Part shown: positions 29,280-33,563 of the stretch, in pieces
Layout: the number at the start of each line of letters is the position of its first letter
How positions within the stretch are numbered: position 1 is the first letter of the stretch
NCBI GenBank assembly: GCA_003697135.1
Contig: RFGC01000022.1
Span: 1-33,563, forward strand
Reading direction: 5' to 3'
From: Acidobacteriota bacterium
GTDB lineage: Bacteria > Acidobacteriota > Blastocatellia > Pyrinomonadales > Pyrinomonadaceae
DNA: 33,563 nt
Notes under the pieces: model-generated
What the model saw: the letters and a program-made list of their open reading frames with translations, nothing else
What the model was told of the DNA's origin: nothing
The model's database searches: none
Made by a program: the position numbers and the translations under genes

Positions 29280-30623
29280 ATGGAAGCAAAAATTAAAGTA
29301 GTTGGTGGAGGTTTAGCCGGGGTTGAAGCCGCATGGCAAGCGGCTAACATGGGAATTAAAGTCCTTCTTTACGAAATGCGTCCTTTGAAGCAAACCCCAG
29401 CACACAGAACAGACCTTCTTGCCGAAATCGTATGCTCAAATTCCCTGAAATCAGACGAAGAAGCTACTGCTCCGCACCTTCTCAAGCAAGAACTTCGTCT
29501 TGGAAATTCAATTGTGATGAAAGCAGCCGATGCGACTCGTGTTCCTGCTGGAGCGGCTTTGGCGGTTGACCGATATAAATTCGCCGAATTCATCACCGAA
29601 CAAATCTCTTCTCATCCGAACATCGAAATTATCCGCGAAGAAGTTAAGCAAATACCCGAAGACGAAATCACAATCATTGCAACAGGACCGCTTACGAGTG
29701 ACGCTTTGACAGAGGAAATAATAAAATTCACTGGCAGCGATCAACTTTACTTTTACGATGCAATTGCACCGATAGTAGCGGCGGATTCTATTGATATGTC
29801 AATCGCCTTCAAAGCTGCGCGTTATGGAAAAGGCGGAGACGATTATATCAATTGCCCGATGAATCGCGAACAATACGAACGCTTTTACTATGAACTTATA
29901 AACGCCAAGTCTGTCCCGCTTAAGCGATTTGAAGAAACCAGATGGTTCGAGGCTTGTTTGCCCATAGAAGAAATCGCAAGACGAGGTATTGACACACTGC
30001 GGTTTGGCCCTATGAAACCAAAGGGCTTGATTGACCCGCGCACCGGGAAAGAACCTTACGCCGTTGTGCAACTCCGACAAGAAAACCTCATGGCAGATGC
30101 ATACGGCATGGTGGGATTTCAAAATCATCTTCGGTATCCCGAACAAAAGCGCGTGTTTCAACTGATTCCCGGGCTTGAAAATGCTGAATTCTTGCAATAC
30201 GGGCAAATCCATCGAAATACTTTCATAAACTCCCCGAAGATTTTACTCGAAACCTTGCAGACAAGGAAAAATCCGAAATTATTTTTCGCAGGACAAATAA
30301 CAGGCGTAGAAGGCTATGTTGAATCTGTTGGAACTGGCTGGCTTGCAGGAATAAATGCGGCTAGAATTGCCCTTAATTTAGAACCTGTTAAAGCACCGAG
30401 AAAATCAGCAATCGGCGCACTGTGCCGATATGTTTCAAACGTGCAGACAGAAAACTTTCAACCTGTCAACATAACCTTTGGACTCTTAGAACCGCTTCCT
30501 GAAGAACTGAGAAGAAAAATCAAGAATAAAAACGAAAGACATGCGCTTCAGGTTGAACTGGCAATAAAGGAATGGAAAGAATGGCTACAACAAATAGGTT
30601 TTCCAAAAGCCTATCATGCTTGA
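29280..30623 (+). CDS. trmFO: Methylenetetrahydrofolate-tRNA-(uracil-5-)-methyltransferase TrmFO
   Basis: FAD- and folate-dependent enzyme that methylates U54 of tRNA. It has 447 residues, a normal length. The FAD-binding GxGxxG is VVGGGLAGVEAAW (about 7-19), followed by YEMRPLKQTPAHRT and EIVCSNSLKSD with a catalytic-type Cys. ATGPLTSDAL, YFYDAIAPIV, YINCPMNREQYERFYYEL and FGPMKPKGLIDPRTG are near-invariant family blocks, and FAGQITGVEGYVESVGTGWLAG closes the FAD site. The ATG at 29280 fits the family start, although only an AG-rich GAAAAG precedes it. It replaces TrmA chemistry in this organism. Confidence 0.97.
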   Translation: MEAKIKVVGGGLAGVEAAWQAANMGIKVLLYEMRPLKQTPAHRTDLLAEIVCSNSLKSDEEATAPHLLKQELRLGNSIVMKAADATRVPAGAALAVDRYKFAEFITEQISSHPNIEIIREEVKQIPEDEITIIATGPLTSDALTEEIIKFTGSDQLYFYDAIAPIVAADSIDMSIAFKAARYGKGGDDYINCPMNREQYERFYYELINAKSVPLKRFEETRWFEACLPIEEIARRGIDTLRFGPMKPKGLIDPRTGKEPYAVVQLRQENLMADAYGMVGFQNHLRYPEQKRVFQLIPGLENAEFLQYGQIHRNTFINSPKILLETLQTRKNPKLFFAGQITGVEGYVESVGTGWLAGINAARIALNLEPVKAPRKSAIGALCRYVSNVQTENFQPVNITFGLLEPLPEELRRKIKNKNERHALQVELAIKEWKEWLQQIGFPKAYHA

Positions 30624-30709
30624 ATCGAAAAGACTCTGAAAAGAATTTGAGAGAATTTTGCATAAAGCGAGGAGCTATTTGAGCCAGGATTTTATCAGAA
30701 AGAAAACAA

Positions 30710-31408
30710 ATGAAACAAATCGAAAGAACCGAGAAAAGCCAAGAAATTGCCATTGAATCCGAGCAAGCAGTCAAGAACGAGCAAAAAAGAGCAATAGCTA
30801 CAGCTCAAAAAATCTATCTCTTCTTGCCGCTTCTTTTTTTGACTGTTGGGCTTTTGGGAGGCCTGCGAGTAAAAGATGGTTCATTACTTTTCATTGCTCC
30901 AGAACTCGTCTATCTGATTTTTGCGTCCTTGCTGATGATTCTCTTTTTCAAAACCGGCTTGATCAAACTTGAAGGTTGGTTTTCAGAAAATTTCACCGCA
31001 CTAAAAAACACAGCAAACAGTGCTGTTATCATTGGCGTTTTTGTCGCTTCCGTGCAAGTGTTTAATTCGCTGATCCCAGAAAGCGGGCTTTCGTTTTGGG
31101 TTGTTTCATTTTGCTTCTTCTGGGTGCTTTGGAATAACCTTTTTGTTGAAACCGAGGCAAAGAGAATGCTGAAAAGCCTACTTGCGCTTTTCGGTTTAGC
31201 ATTTGTTGTCAAATACGTTCTGCTATCGAGCATGACAGCGCCAGAGTCAGAAAGCTGGTGGCAAGGTTTACTCCAGAATCCCACGAAAGAGGCTTTGACC
31301 TGGCTTTTGGATTTACCAAGATTTTCCCCAACCACAGGCTATTTGCAATTCTTCACTTTAACTTTTTACCTTATAGGCTTATTTTTCTTCCCTTCAACGA
31401 GTAAGTAA
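30710..31408 (+). CDS. Multi-pass membrane protein of unknown function
   Basis: The protein has 232 residues. A charged, Glu/Lys-rich amphipathic N-terminus (about 1-30) is followed by about six hydrophobic helices: around IYLFLPLLFLTVGLLGG, LVYLIFASLLMILFF, SAVIIGVFVASVQVF, LSFWVVSFCFFWVLW, LLALFGLAFVVKYVLL and the final FFTLTFYLIGLFFF. No family motif is recognised. It is 86 bp after trmFO on the same strand and ends 6 bp from the convergent asnB stop. A role in transport or envelope biogenesis cannot be assigned. Confidence 0.7.
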   Translation: MKQIERTEKSQEIAIESEQAVKNEQKRAIATAQKIYLFLPLLFLTVGLLGGLRVKDGSLLFIAPELVYLIFASLLMILFFKTGLIKLEGWFSENFTALKNTANSAVIIGVFVASVQVFNSLIPESGLSFWVVSFCFFWVLWNNLFVETEAKRMLKSLLALFGLAFVVKYVLLSSMTAPESESWWQGLLQNPTKEALTWLLDLPRFSPTTGYLQFFTLTFYLIGLFFFPSTSK

Positions 31409-31414
31409 TTCGCC

Positions 31415-33295
31415 TTAAGCCTTATCAATGAATTTTCGATGCCATAGTTCTAACATCCATAGGGTCCAGAGTGCCGCTGACTGATCTCTTCGCCCTTTGT
31501 TGTGTTCTTCTAGCAAAGTCTTGATATATTTTTGTTTGAAATAACCACGCTGAGCTGTTCGTTTGTCGTTTAAGATTTCGGTTATCTGATCTTTCAGTTG
31601 TGCATTTATCCATTCGTTTATGGGCACTCCGAAACCTTGCTTTTTGCGATAAAGAATCTCTTTCGGAACGACGCCTTCCATTGCTTTTTTGAAAATGTAT
31701 TTGGTCTCGTCGCCCTTCAGTTTAAGGCTGGCTGGGATTGTCCCGACAAATTCAATGAATTCTTGATCGAGAAGCGGCGCTCTTGCTTCAAGCGAAACAG
31801 CCATTGTCATTCGATCAACCTTCACCAAAATATCCGACGGCAAATAAGTTTTGCTGTCGAGATACAAAAGGTTATCTATCGGATTTCCTGTGCTTACGGT
31901 TTGAGCAATTTCTTGATAAACTTTCCTGCCCGCACCTAGATTGCCGTTCAGGCCTTTCTTGAATTCCGGCGTGTATAGCAAATTTTTACGTAAATCATTG
32001 AAACAGGAAACAGAATCAATGTAGCTGTTAATAAAATCTAGCGAGATGTTATAAAGATAGTATTTCCCGCGCATCGAGTGAGGCAAAACCTTACCTGCAA
32101 CTTGCAAACCTTGTTTGAGAAATTGAGGCATCTTCTGTAAAGATTTTTTCTTTTTTGCTCCCAGATAACGTGTATAGCCTGCAAAAAGCTCATCGCCACC
32201 ATCTCCCGACAAAACCACTGTTACATGCTCTCTTGCCATTTTTGAAACCATGTAGGTAGGTAAAGCAGAAGAATCCGCAAAAGGCTCGTCAAAGTGCCAA
32301 ACCAACTCATCAACAACTTTGACAAAATCCGGAGTAACTATGAATTCATGATGATCGGTTTGAAAATGTTTAGCCGCTATTCTGGCGAATTTTAGCTCAT
32401 TGAACGTGTCTTCGTTAAAACCAATGGAAAAAGTCTTCACAGGCTTTTCGAGCAGTTTGGACATCATAGCCACTACCGATGAAGATTCAATCCCACCGCT
32501 TAAAAAAGCCCCTAACGGCACTTCAGAAATGAGTCTTACTTTTACCGCTTCCTTTAACTTTTCACGCAAAACTTCGATGTATTCAGCTTCCGTTTTCGGT
32601 TTTCTGTCCGAAGAATAAACAAAGTCCCAGTATCTCTGCTGTTTTACTTGCCCGTTTTGATAAATCAAAAAATGTCCCGGAGGCAGTTTTTTGATGTTTT
32701 TGAAGATGCAAAATTCTTCAGGCACATAGCCAAATGTCAAATAAGCATCAAGAGCGGCTAAATCAATCTCGCGATCTATTTTGCCGTATTCAAGCAAAAC
32801 CTTGAGTTCCGAACCGAAAACAAAATCACCATCTTGCGTTATGCAATAAAAGAGCGGTTTTTTGCCAACTCTATCACGAGCTAAAAAGAGTGTTCGGTTT
32901 TTGAAATCATATATTGCGAATGCAAACATTCCACGAAGATAATGAACACAATCGGTGCCGAATTCTTCGTAGGAATGAACGATCGTTTCGGTGTCTGAAT
33001 TTGTTTTGAAGCAATGTCCTGATTTTTCAAGTCTTGATTTAAGCTCGCGGTAGTTGTAAATCTCACCATTGAAAATTACCGCAAGGCTTCTATCTTCGTT
33101 GAATATCGGTTGGCTTCCGCCTTTCAAGTCAATAATGGAGAGCCTTTGCATTCCCAGCGCTACATTATCCTTTACAAGCATTCCACGCTCATCTGGGCCT
33201 CGGTGCTTTATAAGCTCACACATTGTCTCTAATTTCGCCCAACTTTCTTCAGCTTTCGCTTTGCTTTGAGTTATGAAACCCAGAATCCCACACAT
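31415..33295 (-). CDS. asnB: Asparagine synthase (glutamine-hydrolysing)
   Basis: A 626-residue two-domain enzyme. The N-terminal class II glutamine amidotransferase starts with MCGILGF, whose Cys2 becomes the catalytic N-terminal nucleophile. It contains IKHRGPDERGML, QRLSIIDLKGGSQPIFNED and FNGEIYNYREL. The synthetase domain (about 240-520) carries the ATP pyrophosphatase loop LGAFLSGGIESSSVVAMM, FSIGFNEDTFNELKFAR and VVLSGDGGDELFAGYTRYL. Bacterial AsnB enzymes make asparagine, and enzymes of this length are also encoded in polysaccharide or exosortase loci as amidotransferases. In the PP-loop Glu replaces the usual Asp of SGGxDS. AGAAG precedes the ATG. Confidence 0.93.
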   Translation of the reverse strand: MCGILGFITQSKAKAEESWAKLETMCELIKHRGPDERGMLVKDNVALGMQRLSIIDLKGGSQPIFNEDRSLAVIFNGEIYNYRELKSRLEKSGHCFKTNSDTETIVHSYEEFGTDCVHYLRGMFAFAIYDFKNRTLFLARDRVGKKPLFYCITQDGDFVFGSELKVLLEYGKIDREIDLAALDAYLTFGYVPEEFCIFKNIKKLPPGHFLIYQNGQVKQQRYWDFVYSSDRKPKTEAEYIEVLREKLKEAVKVRLISEVPLGAFLSGGIESSSVVAMMSKLLEKPVKTFSIGFNEDTFNELKFARIAAKHFQTDHHEFIVTPDFVKVVDELVWHFDEPFADSSALPTYMVSKMAREHVTVVLSGDGGDELFAGYTRYLGAKKKKSLQKMPQFLKQGLQVAGKVLPHSMRGKYYLYNISLDFINSYIDSVSCFNDLRKNLLYTPEFKKGLNGNLGAGRKVYQEIAQTVSTGNPIDNLLYLDSKTYLPSDILVKVDRMTMAVSLEARAPLLDQEFIEFVGTIPASLKLKGDETKYIFKKAMEGVVPKEILYRKKQGFGVPINEWINAQLKDQITEILNDKRTAQRGYFKQKYIKTLLEEHNKGRRDQSAALWTLWMLELWHRKFIDKA

Positions 33296-33437
33296 ACGCT
33301 TCTTCTATCTTCGATAAAATTCAAAAAATTTGCAATTAGTGATTGACAACTCAAAAATGCCTGTGATACCGTTTTCATAGAGCTAAGCAAAAGACCACCC
33401 TAAATTTTAAGAAAAACTGATCAGGAGAAAGGTAGCA

Positions 33438-33563
33438 ATGAGAATTGCAAATTTGATAACTTGTATAACGCTTTTTGCATTTTCCACGCAAGCAATCTTT
33501 GCAGGTGGAACGCCAAATCAGCAATGGTTGCCTCAAAACGCATTGAATAGAGCTAATGGAGAT
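33438..33563 (+). CDS. Exported protein, N-terminus only (cut by window edge)
   Basis: An ATG at 33438 with a strong AGGAG site 12 bp upstream opens a frame that remains open to the last base (42 codons). Residues 1-22 form a signal peptide (MRIANLITC, hydrophobic ITLFAFSTQAIF, cleavage near AIFA-G) followed by a Gly/Asn-rich mature start (GTPNQQWLPQNALNR). No family can be recognised from so short a stretch. A perfect TTGACA at 33343-33348 may be its -35, but the matching -10 (GATACC at 33365-33370) is poor. Divergent from asnB. Confidence 0.65.
   Translation, partial: MRIANLITCITLFAFSTQAIFAGGTPNQQWLPQNALNRANGD

Noticed and set aside
29062-29289. 75-codon minus-strand ORF upstream of trmFO
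   Set aside because: It starts at a TTG inside trmFO and lacks a ribosome site. AT-rich sequence explains the hydrophobic look.

Overview
The window is about 33.6 kb of bacterial chromosome at moderately low GC (roughly 42%, judged by eye). It carries core genes for replication, repair and envelope synthesis (polA, recJ, recR, ybaB, murA, uppP, trmFO, asnB), an rhs/YD-repeat remnant, and a block of restriction/defence genes. Family-level features (YD-repeat core style, TPG-repeat lipoprotein, ybaB-recR pair, trmFO) suggest an uncultured Acidobacteriota-like lineage, possibly Blastocatellia. That placement is an inference from protein style; there is no rRNA in the window.

Left end (1-3300): rhs debris on the minus strand. 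Two copies of an rhs core segment form a 493-bp direct repeat (44-536 and 2642-3134). The right-hand copy has a promoter, a Shine-Dalgarno sequence and a leader ORF, but the leader is out of frame with the core, and a one-base insertion separates the core from its C-terminal tip. The tip looks like a Cys/His (NlpC/P60 or CHAP-like) peptidoglycan-hydrolase toxin. It overlaps by 4 bp a membrane-anchored small protein that is a good immunity candidate. A fragment of an XRE-type regulator on the plus strand abuts the left-hand rhs copy.

3443-7793: a GAF-SpoIIE phosphatase (RsbU type, minus) and polA (plus). The 3'-5' exonuclease acidic residues of PolA appear to be lost.

7798-17942: a roughly 10-kb minus-strand defence island between polA and uppP. 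An operon with a good promoter encodes a PLD-SNF2 helicase, an Eco57I-like N6-adenine methyltransferase and a DUF3800 protein split by an in-frame TGA. Next to it, probably from its own promoter, is an AAA_21 ATPase paired by a 4-bp overlap with a DUF4276/TOPRIM-like protein.

18129-21896: uppP-recJ-exported VOC protein, very tightly packed on the plus strand and ending in a terminator. The next convergent gap contains a candidate small RNA of about 97 nt on the minus strand: a -35/-10 pair, three hairpins in a row and an intrinsic terminator.

22306-33563: an AttH/CrtC-like lipocalin-fold protein (minus), a proline-rich lipoprotein (plus), recR and ybaB (minus), divergent murA followed by a HIT protein, a TPR lipoprotein and a Trm112-like/methyltransferase fusion (plus), then trmFO, a multi-pass membrane protein, convergent asnB (minus), and the first 42 codons of an exported protein cut by the window edge. 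I saw no tRNA, rRNA, CRISPR array or complete insertion sequence.
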